Origin: Coffea arabica
Lineage: Eukaryota; Streptophyta; Magnoliopsida; Gentianales; Rubiaceae
Direction: 5' to 3'
Length of the DNA stretch: 64,000 nt
Assembly: GCF_036785885.1 (NCBI RefSeq)
Contig: NC_092323.1
Coordinates: 21,894,501-21,958,500, forward strand
The notes under the pieces were generated by a model, which worked only from the letters and a program-made list of their open reading frames with translations, was not told where the DNA came from and searched no databases. Of this stretch, positions 34,219 through 45,606 are shown piece after piece. Numbering within the stretch: the stretch's first letter is position 1; each line of letters begins with the position of its first letter. Position numbers and translations under genes: made by a program.

Positions 34219-36973
34219 GTTGGACAATTGCGGACATAAAGGGTATAAGCCCGTCCGTGTGCATGCATCGAATTCGCCTGGAAGAGGATGCTAGGCCGAT
34301 AAGACAACCACAAAGGAGATTGAACCCCATCATGATGGAAGTGGTCAAGAAAGAGGTGATCAAACTTCTGGACGTAGGAATTATTTTTTCTATCTCAGAT
34401 AGCCCATGGGTGAGTCCGGTCCAAGTGGTGCCAAAGAAAGCAGGGGTAACTGCGGAAGAAAATCATGAAGGGGACCTCGTTCCAGTTCGAAAGCCTACGG
34501 GTTGGCGCCAGTGCATCGATTACCGCAAATTGAAAGCGGTGACCAAGAAGGATCATTTTCCTCTTCCATTCATCGATCAAATGGTCGAAAGGTTAGCTTG
34601 TCGTGCCTATTATTGTTTTTTAGATGGTTTCTCTGGTTATTTTCAGATAACCATTGCACCAGAGGATCAAGAGAAAACAACTTTCACTTGCCCCTTTGGC
34701 ACTTTTGCCTATCGAAGGATGCCATTTGGATTGTGCAATGCCCCTGCAACATTCCAGAGGTGCATGATTAGTATTTTTTCTGAGTATGTGGAGAGAATAA
34801 TTGAGGTATTCATGGATGACTTCAGTGTCTATGGTGATAGTTTTGACGATTGCTTAGATAACCTGACATGATTTTAAAAAGATGCATTGAGACTAACCTA
34901 GTGCTCAATTGGGAAAAATGTCACTTCATGGTTGAGCACGGGATAGTTCTAGGACATGTAGTGTCGTCTAGAGGAATTGAGGTTGATAAAGCTAAAATAG
35001 ACGTGATATCTGCTTTACCTTACCCCATAACCGTACGGGAAGTTCGTTCTTTTCTAGGACATGCAGGTTTCTATCGCAGATTTATCAAGGATTTCTCAAA
35101 GATCGGGGCACCACTTTTCAGGCTTTTGCAAAAGGATGTCAGTTTTGAATTCAACGAGAAGTACAAAGAAGCGTTCGAGAAGTTAAAAAAATTACTCACT
35201 TCTCCACCTGTCATCCAACCCCCTAACTGGAATCTCCCATTTGAAATTATGTGTGATGCCAGCGACCACTCCATGGGAGCAGTTTTGGGACAAAGGGTGG
35301 AGAAAGCGGCGCACACAATATATTACGCCTCTAGAGCTTTAAATGGCGCCCAACTCAATTACTCCACTACGGAGAAAGAACTCTTAGCTGTTGTTTTTGC
35401 TTTAGAAAAGTTTAGACCTTATTTGCTAGGTGCTAAAGTAATTGTGTATTCTGACTATGCAGCTTTGAGGTATCTGGTGACCAAGAAGGACGCCAAACCC
35501 CGTTTGATAAGATGGATATTGCTCCTGCAGGAATTTGACTTGGAAATCAGAGATAAAAAAGGAGCAGAGAATCTGGTAGCTGACCACCTCAGTCGAATAC
35601 TGGTAGCGGAGGAGGAATTACCATTAAGGGAGTCTTTTCCTGAAGAGCATTTACTTTCTATTAATTCATCCCCTCCTTGGTTTGCAGATATTGTGAATTA
35701 TTTGGTTACTGACAAATTGCCCGCAGGTTGGCCCAAGGCGAAAAGGGACAAACTAAAAAGCGATGCAAAGTACTATGTCTGGGATGATCCCTATCTTTGG
35801 AAACAAGGTGCTGACCAAATAATGAGGCGATGTGTAAGTGAAAGTGAATTCCAATCTATATTGACTTTCTGTCACTCTTTTGCATGTGGGGGTCATTTTG
35901 GACCTAAACGGACTGCGAGGAAAGTGTTGAAAAGTGGATTTTATTGGCCTACCTTATTTAAGGATGCCTACTTATTTTGTAAGACATGTGATAAATGTCA
36001 GAGGGTAGGCAATTTATCCCGAAAGGATCAACTGCCACAAGTGCCCATGCTGTTCATTGAAATTTTTGATACTTGGGGTATAGATTTCATGGGTCCTTTT
36101 CCTAATTCTAGTGGATTTTTATACATTTTACTAGCAGTGGATTATGTCTCGAAGTGGGTGGAAGCAAAAGTCACCCGCACTAATGAGTCTAAGGTGGTAG
36201 CAGGTTTCATAAAGTCTAACATTTTCGTGCGATTTGGAATGCCACGGGCAGTTGTGAGTGATAGGGGGACGCATTTTTGCAACAAGACAATTGCTGCTTT
36301 ATTCAGGAAATATGGTGTACTTCATAAGGTTTCCACTTCCTACCATCCACAGACCAATGGCCAGGCTGAAGTCTCGAATAGGGAAATAAAGTCCATTTTG
36401 GAAAAGATGGTCCGCCCTGATAGGAAGGAATGGAGTTCAAGGTTGGGAGATGCTTTGTGGGCATACAGGACCGCTTACAAGACACCTATAGGGATGTCTC
36501 CCTATAGGTTGGTATTTGGTAAGCCTTGCCATCTTCCCGTGGAGTTCGAGCATAAAGCATTTTGGGCAGTTAAGCAATGCAATATGGATATTAAGAAGGG
36601 CGGAATTCAAAGGAAGTTACAGTTACAGGAGTTGGAAGAGATTCGAAACGAAGCCTACGAGAATGCTGTGATTTATAAGGAGAAGAATAAGATATTTCAT
36701 GACCGTCAGGTCTCTAGGAAGACGTTTGAATGTGGGCACAAAGTTCTACTGTACCACTCGAAGTTGAAGTTATTTCCAGGTAAGTTACGCTCTCGTTGGA
36801 TCGGTCCCTTTGTTGTAACTAATGTCTTTGATTATGGTGCAGTGGAGATCCAGAGTCTAAAGACGGAGAAGAAATTTGTGGTGAATGATCATCGTCTCAA
36901 GCCATACTATGAGGGGGCTCCAGTTGAGCGGGTGGAGACGATGCATTTGAAGGACCCGATTTGCTTAGTTTAA
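34215..36973 (+). pseudogene. Reverse transcriptase, RNase H and integrase of the Athila-type element, frameshifted
   Basis: Copies element RNA and integrates the cDNA. The RT frame resumes about 34209 and is open to 34871: HRIRLEEDARPIRQPQRRLNP, SPVQVVPKK, WRQCIDYRKLN-like block, and the catalytic box FMDD at 34809-34820. A frameshift near 34867 moves to the frame of 34868-36973, which carries the RT thumb ([15 protein letters not shown]), RNase H ([15 protein letters not shown], near 35250), the integrase HHCC zinc domain (about 35870-36000), and the D,D-35-E core: Asp in GIDFMGPF (about 36080), Asp in VSDRGTHF (about 36255) and Glu in [12 protein letters not shown] (about 36365). No chromodomain is seen, as usual for Athila. 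All three shifts in this gag-pol move the frame the same way (-1). Confidence 0.9.
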
Positions 36974-37134
36974 GTAAATTATGGGCTATGTCTAGCCAAA
37001 GACACTAAAGAAAGGCGCTAGTTTGGGAGGCAACCCGAATATTGATTTTATTGTTTTTAGTTGTTCATTTCTTTTATTTTGTCGTTTCCTCGTTGGGTAG
37101 TAGAAATATTAATGCTTTTCTTCATTGTGACTAG

Positions 37135-37279
37135 GAAGTGCAATCCTGGCGTGCCCACGCGGTGTTTGTGTCTCCTGAGATCAGAGGACGAAGACCAATC
37201 TTGGCGTGCCCACGCGGCGTTTGTGCCTACTGAGATCAGAGGACGAAGACTAATCTTGGCATGCCCACGCGGTGTTTGA
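37135..37279 (+). repeat. Tandem repeat, 55-bp period, about 2.6 copies
   Basis: Units start at 37135, 37190 and 37245 with GAAG...AATC(C/T)TGGC(G/A)TGCCCACGCGG and end in GATCAGAGGAC. Each intact unit contains the short palindrome GCGTGCCCACGC. It lies just 3' of pol. Confidence 0.85.
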
Positions 37280-37293
37280 CGGCCCAAAACATG

Positions 37294-37294
<1 letters not shown>

Positions 37295-37341
<47 letters not shown>
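37295..37341. repeat. (AT)n microsatellite
   Basis: Uninterrupted alternating AT of about 47 bases inside the Athila spacer. Confidence 0.9.
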
Positions 37342-37344
<3 letters not shown>

Positions 37345-39150
37345 AAATAAACATTTTCAAAGAAATTTTCTTGTAAACCTTAGGTTTTTATTTTCTTTTC
37401 AAAAATTCAGAATTTTGAAATATAAATTCGGGGAAATGAAGAAACAAGGTTTTGAAAAAAAATATAAAGCAAAAAAAAAAAAAAAACAAAATTTTAAAAA
37501 CAGCAATTTCCAATTTGGACGATTTACGTTGGAAGAATTTTTGAAAGAAAGAGAAAAAAATTTTCCCCTTTCTCGTTTCCTCTTTTTCTTCTTTTCTTTT
37601 TCTTTCTTTCCTTCTCTTCTTCTTTCTTTCTTTCTTTCTTTTCTTTCTTCCTTCTTCCCCGTTGCTTTCTTTTTCCCCTTTTCTTTTCTTCTTCACCCGA
37701 CTACCCCAGCCTGCGTCGCCGCCTGCCACGTCTCTCAGCCAGCTGGACTGCCATCGCCTCCTTCCTCCGCACAGCTCGCCCGGCTGCCGCGACTGCTGCC
37801 TCCAGCCGCGAGCCCCACCATCTCCCTCTCCTCGCGAGTTTGCCCAACCACGCAGCCAAGACCAGCCGCCAAGAGCTTCCTCCGCACAGCTCATCCAGCT
37901 CGCGCGCCTCCACCACCAGCTCACGCCGCCGCCAGATCTCCTCTCTCCACCACCACACGCGAGCTCTTCCTTCTTCACTCATCCTTAGTCGCGCGACTGC
38001 CGCTAGCACAGCCCCTGCTGTCTTCCACCTCGCGCGCGCGCAACTCCATAGGGCACTGCCGCGCCGCTCGTCTCTCTCCACAGCTACCCACCTCGCGACG
38101 CCCTCTCTCTCTCTCTCCGTCGCTGGTGCGCTCCACCCTTTACTGCTGTCCTCCCAGATTCCCGAGCCCACAGCCGCAAGACTGCCATCCACCTCCTTCT
38201 CCATCTCTTCGCAGCCGCCTCCTCTAAGTCACCAATTGGACAGGTGGAGGTATTGTAAACTCTACCCCAATTACTTTCACTCTCGGAATTTTGTGGTTGG
38301 ATTTTTTTTTGGTGGATGAACGAAGTGATAATTTGGGCATTTTCTAGGGTAAATTTTGGACAGAGTTGGGTTTAATTGCTGCCATAGTGGGCATATTTTC
38401 TGCTATTCATTGAATTGTTGGCCGTTTGATTAATTTTTCCCTGTGACTCACCAGTGGTACTGGTTGAGATTAATTCTTTCCGGTTTGTGCACCAGTGGTA
38501 CTGGTTGCAGTGTTGCTTTACATTTCTTAATCCTCTGTGCCTGTTTGACTATTTGATTCTTGAGTTTTGGTGCCTGCAATGTCTCTCGATTTCTAAACAT
38601 TGGTTGTTGGAATTGCCTGTTGATTGGCTCCATTGCTCTTGAAGTTGGTTGCCTCTACTCGCCTTACGTAGGAGCATTTCATCCCTTTCTGGTTTCCTTT
38701 ACTAGGCTCTTTGTAGCATTTGTTGCATTTTGGACTACCTTGATTCTCCCATTTGACTACGTTTGGAACCCAGGTGCTCATTGATTACAATTGTTATTAG
38801 TTTTAGGGGCTATTGCGTCATTGGCTCTGCTTATTCAGGTTGGGCCTACTTGGTGAATTTGTTGGGCTACATTACTTATGTTTTTTGCCCGAAGTGGATC
38901 CACATATGCTTTTTGTTTAGCATTGCTGTACGTTGGGATATTTCTCTGGTCATTGGGTGGTTGAATGGTACATATTGTTGATTGGGTTAGCCGTTTGACT
39001 TATTTTCTTCTCTGCCCAATTGGAGGCTTTTGTTGCATTTTCGACCTCCAGTGCTTGTTGGTTACATTTGCTGTCTTGTTGGGGTAATTTTTTATAGCCT
39101 GTGGGTGCTTGCATTGTGTTTTCTGTTGATTGGGTCACCTGCTAGCCACC
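37342..39150 (+). other. Athila spacer between pol and downstream ORF
   Basis: Contains an A-rich stretch, a strongly pyrimidine-rich plus strand (37555-37690), a GC-rich Ser/Pro/Ala-coding-like segment (37690-38230), and then about 900 bases of G/T-rich DNA with frequent TTGATTGG and TTGTTGG words. Long ORFs overlap in several frames and both strands of the GC-rich segment (for example 37415-38227), which indicates composition rather than coding. A GTATTG donor-like site at about 38252 and a CTGCTAG acceptor-like site at 39141-39147 bracket the 900-bp stretch, so this may be an intron used for a spliced mRNA of the next ORF (inference). Confidence 0.45.
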
Positions 39151-40431
39151 ATGGTAAAACCTCGGTCATCCTCTTCTAGATCTAGGGCCCCTAGGACTCC
39201 TCAGCCCCCTCCACCCCAGCACTCCATTCCCGCCTCTGACCCCTCGCATGACCCTTTCTCCTCTGGGAGGAGGGCTCGTCTTGGGCGACAAAGAGGCGTC
39301 CATATCTCTGACCCTGCACATTTTGGGAGTCATTTGGATTTCACCAAGGCGGCCGACAAGCGGCGATATGTTGTGGCTTGTGAACGGCGGATTATCCCCT
39401 GCCGTTATCGGGACGCCGCCACCTTGGGCCTCCTAAATATTCAGGTTCGTTTTGACGACTTGATTGAGGCTATTGGGTGGCTCCCCTATTCTCGTATTAC
39501 TGACCTCCCGACCTTTGTTGAGTTAGTTAGGGAGTTTTATGCCACATTTGAGTTCGACCTCCCCACGGGTTACACAGTTTCTACCCCTGATGTCATCCGT
39601 TTCCGTTTAATGGGTCAGGAGTTCCACCATTCCATAACTGACTTCAATCTAGCCCTTGGCTTTATTGATCCGGCCTATGCCGAGTCCCGTGAGTATGCCG
39701 AGAGTGCCTATGATTATGTCCAACCCTTTTTCTCCCGCTATCGCCATATTTGGGATGAGATGTCCGTAGATAGGGATAACTATGACCCTCGTCTATCTAA
39801 GGGTTCTTATCTAAAGGACCCGGCGTCTCGCTATATCCACCGCTTTTTGGCCTATAGTTTCTCGGGTAGGCGAGATAGTTCGGGCTTTCTGTCTAAACCC
39901 GAATTTTTCTTTATATGGTGCATGCATAACAATATTAAGGTTAACCTTGGGTGTTGGCTCGCTTCTCAGTTCAATCCATTTTTCCTAAAAAAAAAACGCC
40001 CCTTGATTTTGGGGTCTTACATTACTCACTTGGCTATTAATTTGCATGTCCTTGATATTTCTAACCATAACTTGCATATAGCCTGTTAAATGGAGCCTTT
40101 GGATATCCCGTGCTTAGAGAAAATGGGCTTAGTTCGGGAGGGCGACAATGGTTGGGAGGTTGTTCCCCCGGGACTGCTACGCCCTCCCCCTCGGTCATCT
40201 TTTGCCCGAGCTTCCACTGAGGGCGGCGGTCCTAGCCCATCATCCTCCACTCCGCCCCATTCCACCCCAACGGCCGAGGATTGGACTCAACTTCGAAACA
40301 CCGTTGAGAGACTAGAGACTCGCGTGACCCACATTGGCATCAACTTGCATAGCATGGCGCAGAATCTGGCAGCTTTTATGCAGCATACGGGATTTGCTCC
40401 TCCATTCGCGCCCGATCCACCCTTGTTTTGA
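39151..40431 (+). pseudogene. Athila ORF-1-type protein downstream of pol, one in-frame stop
   Basis: Position (after pol) and sequence (VIRFRLMGQEFHHSITDFNLALGF; a large globular domain of about 270 residues) match the ATHILA ORF1-type protein family; in this slot some Athila elements carry an env-like gene, but I see no clear signal peptide or transmembrane segment. The start was chosen at ATG 39151, in a CCACCATGG context directly after an AG acceptor-like TAG; an in-frame TTG lies 21 bases earlier. The frame stops at TAA 40087-40089 and continues in the same frame to 40431 with a Ser/Pro linker and a short coiled-coil-like end (LRNTVERLETRV). Without the stop it would be 426 residues. Function unknown. 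Confidence 0.7.
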
Positions 40432-40484
40432 CGACTTCAGGGAAGTACCGTTGCCCCTCTTTTTTTTTTCTGCTGTTATACTAT

Positions 40485-40521
40485 CACATTGAGGGCAATG
40501 TGTGACCTAGGTGTGGGGGGG
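40485..40521 (+). promoter_or_regulatory. Hairpin plus internal polypurine-tract-like site
   Basis: CACATTG (40485-40491), loop AGGG, CAATGTG (40496-40502): a perfect seven-pair stem. Four bases later comes AGGTGTGGGGGGG (40509-40521). The same architecture precedes the 3' LTR at 41471-41505, with different stem bases. It could act as a second plus-strand priming site or a relic of a duplicated 3' end. Confidence 0.6.
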
Positions 40522-41470
40522 TCAGTTTGGGTGCTAGATATTTTCAGTTTTCCGTTTTTGGGGTGTTTTTCCTATGTTTTTAGTTTAAGTGTTTTCTGTT
40601 TAGGTGTTGTTCCTTTATCCCTTTTGGGTGATTTTCCCTTGCTTTTATCTTGGTGAATATGTTGGCAGCTCACTCATTTATTGTTAGTTGTAGTTTATAC
40701 TATGAGTTGAGTTTCGGTGGCAAGTAAGATCATGCTGTCTTGGTGAATATTGTGAGTTTAACGACTTGGTGCAATTTATGGCTAACTTGTGTAGGCAATG
40801 TAAATATTTTGACTGGCATTGTTGTGTGGATTGGTCTTCTGTTGACCTTAGTTCTCCATATTTAGGACATGACGCAGGCTATGATCTTTAATTACTTGAT
40901 ATTTTGGTGTGTTATAGTGAATAACATATGGCTATACTCCGCTAGTGTCGCCACCCAGTAACCGGGAGTCTTCACCACAAGTGTCGGCTCTCGCGTCAAA
41001 AAGTGGCGATATCTATGAGTAAGTGGTCCTGGAGCTGTGAAAAGTTGAGTAACTGGGCTCTTTCATCTAAAAATGGCAGAGTTCACGTCAAAAGACTAAA
41101 ATAGCTTGGGACTAAGCATTATTCGTACTAATTAAAAAAAAAAAAAAGAGAGAAAGAAATCCAAAGGAAAAAAAGAAGTGAGAAAAAAAATCAGATGTGG
41201 AAAATACGTGAGTTTATGATCATGTTGGCCTGTCGATCCTTGGTTCGTAATGTTGAGATTTTGGTTGCCAGTTGACTTAATTACTGACTATTGCTAGTTA
41301 ATATTTGGATTTCCTAAGCGAGTTAGCCATGAATTGGACAGGTCTATGAACTTAGGAGCTAACCGGGAGAGATATGTCTTGACACTTAGCCACTAAATCT
41401 TGATTTTGGGTATAAGCACAGCTGGCAATGATAATGTGAAAGCTAGTCATTGTTGAGTTGAATTGTCCCC
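40522..41470 (+). other. Athila 3' untranslated region
   Basis: About 950 bases without a supportable frame: G/T-rich first half, a (CT)-poor middle with GTCGGCTCTCGCGTCAAAAAGTGGCG near 40980-41010, an A-run at 41132-41150, and nothing recognisable otherwise. Confidence 0.5.
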
Positions 41471-41508
41471 ATGCTTGAGGGCAAGCATGATTCAGGTGTG
41501 GGGGGAAT
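41471..41508 (+). promoter_or_regulatory. Hairpin plus polypurine tract before the 3' LTR
   Basis: ATGCTTG (41471-41477), loop AGGG, CAAGCAT (41482-41488): a perfect seven-pair stem. After five bases comes AGGTGTGGGGGG (41494-41505), then AAT and the LTR start. The G-rich tract is in the position of the plus-strand primer for reverse transcription. Confidence 0.8.
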
Positions 41509-43094
41509 TGATAGGGTATCATTTGTTAATAATTTTATTATTAATTTCCCTTTTATCCCTGCCAAATATCGTGTTAATTGTTGATATCTACTCATATTTG
41601 GTATCTGAATTTAATTTCAGGAATGAAACAGAAAACTACCAAACATGAGGGACTTTCTGGAGATAAATGAAACTTCAAACAAGCCACAGGCCAGGGCCAC
41701 AGTGCTGAAAAGAACTGGACTCCCATTCCTTTATTTTTTGTTGACTAAGAAGACTACAACCAGAGACTTCGGCGGAGAGAACTTCAAGGCTTGGGCCTTT
41801 GGTTCGGCAGGGACCACGGAGGAAAGGAAAAGGGCTTTAGTCATTTGGCTCTTAAGAAGAAAGCAACGTAGAGAGCCAGAAAACGAAGAAGTAATTTGGA
41901 GGCTTGTGGCTAAGTGGTGGGGACCACTGGATGAGCCTTGAGGGATCCTTCTTTTGGCTTTTTAAGAAACGTACAGAAGCAAAGGACCCTTCAGTTTAGC
42001 TTTTTAGTTTAGTTCTAGTTTTCTTTCTTTCTTTCCTGAGACTGGCCTCTGACGCACGCCAGGTGTTCGACAATATTCTCCAACGGGAAAAACATCCTTT
42101 ATTCCTTGTTTTCTGGTAAAAACGCAATGCCTTTGCAATTTATTAATTCGTGTGGTGATTTAATTATGCGGCGTGGCTAAGTCTTCCATCTAGTCAAGGG
42201 TCAACTCGACGGCGCAGTCCCGAAAATCTGTGAGATCTAATTAGTTTTCACGCGTTCCTTAATTTATTAATATTTGCACGTTGCCTGCTTGAATTTTCTT
42301 GGGATTATTTTATTAATTGGATGTCAAGGGCCCGATGTTCAATGTGATTTATTAGTCTCGTGCCAATTTAGTCAATTAAATCCGCAATTGTTTGATTGAT
42401 TAATATTAGTGGCAACTGGTGTGTTTACACATTAGAGGAACGTGCAATCTAATTTAAATAACCCTCGTAGCGTGTTATTGATTAGGGCTAGGTTTTTCTA
42501 GTTATTAATGCAATTGAAAAATTAATTCCTACGGTCGTACCTAGAAGTATTTTCTGGTTAGGGGTAATCAATGGTCGTACCTTGGTTATCAATAATTTAA
42601 GGAAAAATTGGTCGTTAGAGTTTATCGGCGACTATAACTAGCCTATTGAGAAATTAAGAGAACCTCCCTTGCATCGATGATCAGATAAATGGACTGTGTC
42701 TGAGTAGTTGTATCCTTGGCTAGAATTTATTTATTCTTGATTTAATTCCTGCTATATTTGTGTTAGTTAATTATTTATTTTTAGTTGAATTGTTTAATTG
42801 TTTTTAGTTTCATTCCGGTGAAATCCCCCCTTACCAATTGAGATTTAAAAGAGACAAATATCCCCAATCCCTGAGAAGACGACCCTACTTGCCACTGTCT
42901 ACTATTCAGTAACTTTTTGTCAACTAATTAATTCTAGTATATCGGATTAAGCAAACTCTTCGGGAACAGGGTGAATCAAGTAACCCATTGCACACCTAGA
43001 GTCCCTGCTCCAGTACCCGGGATTAATTATTGACTGCTTTTAGTGGTAGATTAGGATTTTATTATTATTATTGCACAGGTTCGACAACCTGTCA
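41509..43094 (+). repeat. 3' LTR of the Athila-type element
   Basis: 1586 bp, starting TGATAGGGTATC and ending CCTGTCA. About 17 substitutions and no length change against the 5' LTR, counted by eye. It carries the same internal 98-codon ORF at 41645-41941. Confidence 0.92.
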
Positions 43095-43099
43095 GATAT
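43095..43099. repeat. Target-site duplication GATAT, right copy
   Basis: Follows the 3' LTR and matches 29886-29890. Confidence 0.9.
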
Positions 43100-43214
43100 A
43101 AATGTTTTGATCGAGATGTTTGCCCACTGCACCTTCTCATTTGTATATCGAACTGGAAATAGGTGTGTTTGCAACCTAAATACAAGAATTTTAATGTCAT
43201 CGGTCGAGCCCTAA
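43100..43214 (+). pseudogene. RNase H-like domain, right part
   Basis: Continuation of the frame at 29583-29890: with the Athila element and one GATAT copy removed, the reading frame runs straight on into NVLIEMFAHCTFSFVYRTGN and ends at TAA 43212-43214. The F-x-F-V-x-R-x-x-N pattern is the C-terminal part of RVT_3-type RNase H; the following His expected in the family is replaced (VCNL where AHxLA is usual). Confidence 0.65.
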
Positions 43215-45606
43215 AAAATTGTCATACATAATAGTTTGCGATGATTTTCTGGTTGCAACTTTGTCATGACGTTGAAATTTGGTTTGTTGAATTAGATTGA
43301 TTTGTCTAAAGTATATGGACAAGTCTGAAGTAACGATCGTTATGGTAACGAAACTGTTTTTACCTAATATGACAGGTAAAGACACTTTTAGCGACCATTT
43401 GATTACCTGTTGGACCGGTCACCTAAGCAAGATAATGCCTAAAAATTTGGTTAGTAAGTTTCGCATTAAAAATAGTAAGTTAACCCATAAATTAGTAACT
43501 TTTATGTCTCAAAAAGCAAATCGAAATAAAAATGAAAGTTACTTTTTTTAAAAAAATAAATTACTACTCTATATTCAAAATATACTTTTTGGAGAGTAAG
43601 TTTAGTTCAAGTAATGTAAGTTTTTATAGATTAATAGTAAATCGTGTTGATAGAATAGTAAATTTAGTTAATCGTCAAAAGTTACTAGTTGTGGCATAAA
43701 TTTACTATTTTACTTAAAGAAACTTATATGAAACAAGTATTAGGAAGTTTATTTAAAATAATGCTAAGATTTTTTTATTAATGATTGAAACTTAATATTA
43801 TAGTTAGTAATTGTTGGTAACGTAAATGTATAATAGATGATTGTATGTATCATTCATAAATGTTATGTGTTTTAAGCATTTTAATAAATGTGTGTATCAT
43901 TTATAAATGTTATGTGTTTTAATAAATTTATTTTCTAGGCCACAAGTATAAAAGTTAAAGTTGTACTTATGTAGCATTATCTTTAAAAATTATAGTAAAT
44001 TTACCCATATATTAACTTTCGTGTGTTTCAAATATATTTTGTATCATTTACAATATGGATTTATATGCACTTTTTTTATCAAACTTATTTTTAATTGGCA
44101 AATAGTATGTAAATTATTATAAAATGTCATTTTATAATAATCATAATTTTTATAGGTGAATGGTATATAAACTGCTAAAATTATCAATTTATTAATGATT
44201 AAATCTTACTACTTTATGGCATATATTAGTCTGATCAACTAAAAAATTACTGTAATTAAGTGTACCTTGATTATTGATTCGAAATTTGCACCCCTGTCAC
44301 TATTTCGTTATTACTACCACAAGTTTTTCTAATCAAAGTAAAACAAAATGAAATATCTTTTCCTTTTGTATGCAGTATTTATTTTAGTAAAAAATTAATA
44401 AACCATGATTACATTACATAATTTCTAATGAAATTAGTAACATTTTCTAAATAAATTGGAATAATTTGTAATATATGTTATTTTTTTACCAATATAATCA
44501 AAAGAAATTTGCACTATTAAAAAGCAAATGGGAAGAAAGGACGATGGCATAAGTATAAATGTGAGCAACTATACACATATCATACCATGAGTTTAGGTTT
44601 GATTTGTTTAAAACATCGGTAATTTATTCGTTGGTAGATATAAAATGCATATTATTTTTCTACAAATGGAAAATACAATTTAATATATACTAACCATTAA
44701 CAGAATATGTAGTTTGAACATGATCAATTGAGCTCATATTTCGTTTGTTTAGTTATCATTTATTTTGTTACTTAGGTTGAATATTTACATTTGAATAGAG
44801 TATTGCTATCAGAACTTCAATTATTCTTAATGACACTAATTTTATGCTAATAAAAGTTGGTCTAGACAATTAAATGTCGATGACAACAATTGCTAAAATA
44901 TATTTTTTTAAATTTTTTTGAAAAATGACAAAAAAATTACACTTTTTTTTTGAAAATATCACATTGTTAATTCAATTCAAATTAATATTATAATAAAAAA
45001 ACATTACTCCTCAAACTAGTTGCTTAATCCGTATTATGCCCATGCTGGTGTCGAATGGATAACTAAAATAGGAAATTGCAACAATAAATAATGTTACAGG
45101 AAAGGTGCAAATAAGTAGGACTTTTGCTAATTTTAACCCAAAATTTCAAAAAAAAAAAAGGATAGGCTTTTTTGTGGTTTTCAATTCAAAAGTGTTGTGG
45201 TTGTGATAGAATTCTTTGTTAAAATTTGAAATGGTTGAGAGTTCCAGAGATAAGTGACAAGGTGACTTTTATTAGCCATGAGTTTTAGTTTAAGCGGGAA
45301 AGGTCGATGAACTAGGGCACGACATTTTTTCTCACGTTTTCTTACATTTCTCTTATTACTCAACAGCAAAACTTGAACTTCAGTCCTTTTGTTTAATCTT
45401 TGATGTGATTTTCAATATCCATGAAACTTAGGCGTGAAGAAGGAAAAATGTACTTGAATATTTTCGTCTACTAACAAGCTAGTGTTTCGTATATGACTAT
45501 GGATTAATGAAAGATTTCATGCCCACATTAATGCCTATACAAATGCAAATACAGCACAATTATATTTCATGTCTTCACACAAAAATAAAAGCAAGCTGTA
45601 CATTAC
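43215..45606. other. AT-rich intergenic stretch, possible MITE-like start
   Basis: No gene is supported. 43330-43560 contains GTTATGGTAACGAAAC and repeated TAGTAAGTT words; a similar AGTAAGTTT-rich stretch with an inverted CGTTACCATAAC lies at 49050-49335, so both may be copies of one AT-rich element in opposite orientation. The rest is AT-rich with nothing recognisable. Confidence 0.35.

Larger units (their letters stand above)
29891..43094 (+). mobile_element. Athila-type Ty3 LTR retrotransposon, complete (13,204 bp) but coding-defective
   Basis: Two 1586-bp LTRs, PBS, gag-pol with RT, RNase H and integrase in Ty3 order, a long non-coding spacer with a further ORF (39151-40431), a PPT and GATAT target duplications. 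I count about 17 differences between LTRs by eye (about 1.1%), mostly transitions; at 1.3e-8 substitutions per site per year that would be near 0.4 million years. Despite its youth the pol frame has three frameshifts and the protease motif is altered, so it was probably copied using proteins from a relative. Confidence 0.9.

Noticed and set aside
31960..34875. Programmed -1 ribosomal frameshifts to explain the three frame changes in Athila gag-pol.
   Set aside because: No slippery heptamer is evident at the junctions, and two of the three sites lie inside conserved protein segments, so simple base losses are more likely.
37388..38319. Five long overlapping ORFs on both strands in the Athila spacer (Ser/Pro/Ala- or Arg/Gly/Trp-rich).
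   Set aside because: All frames are open because the DNA is GC- or pyrimidine-biased; the residues are low-complexity and no domain is seen.
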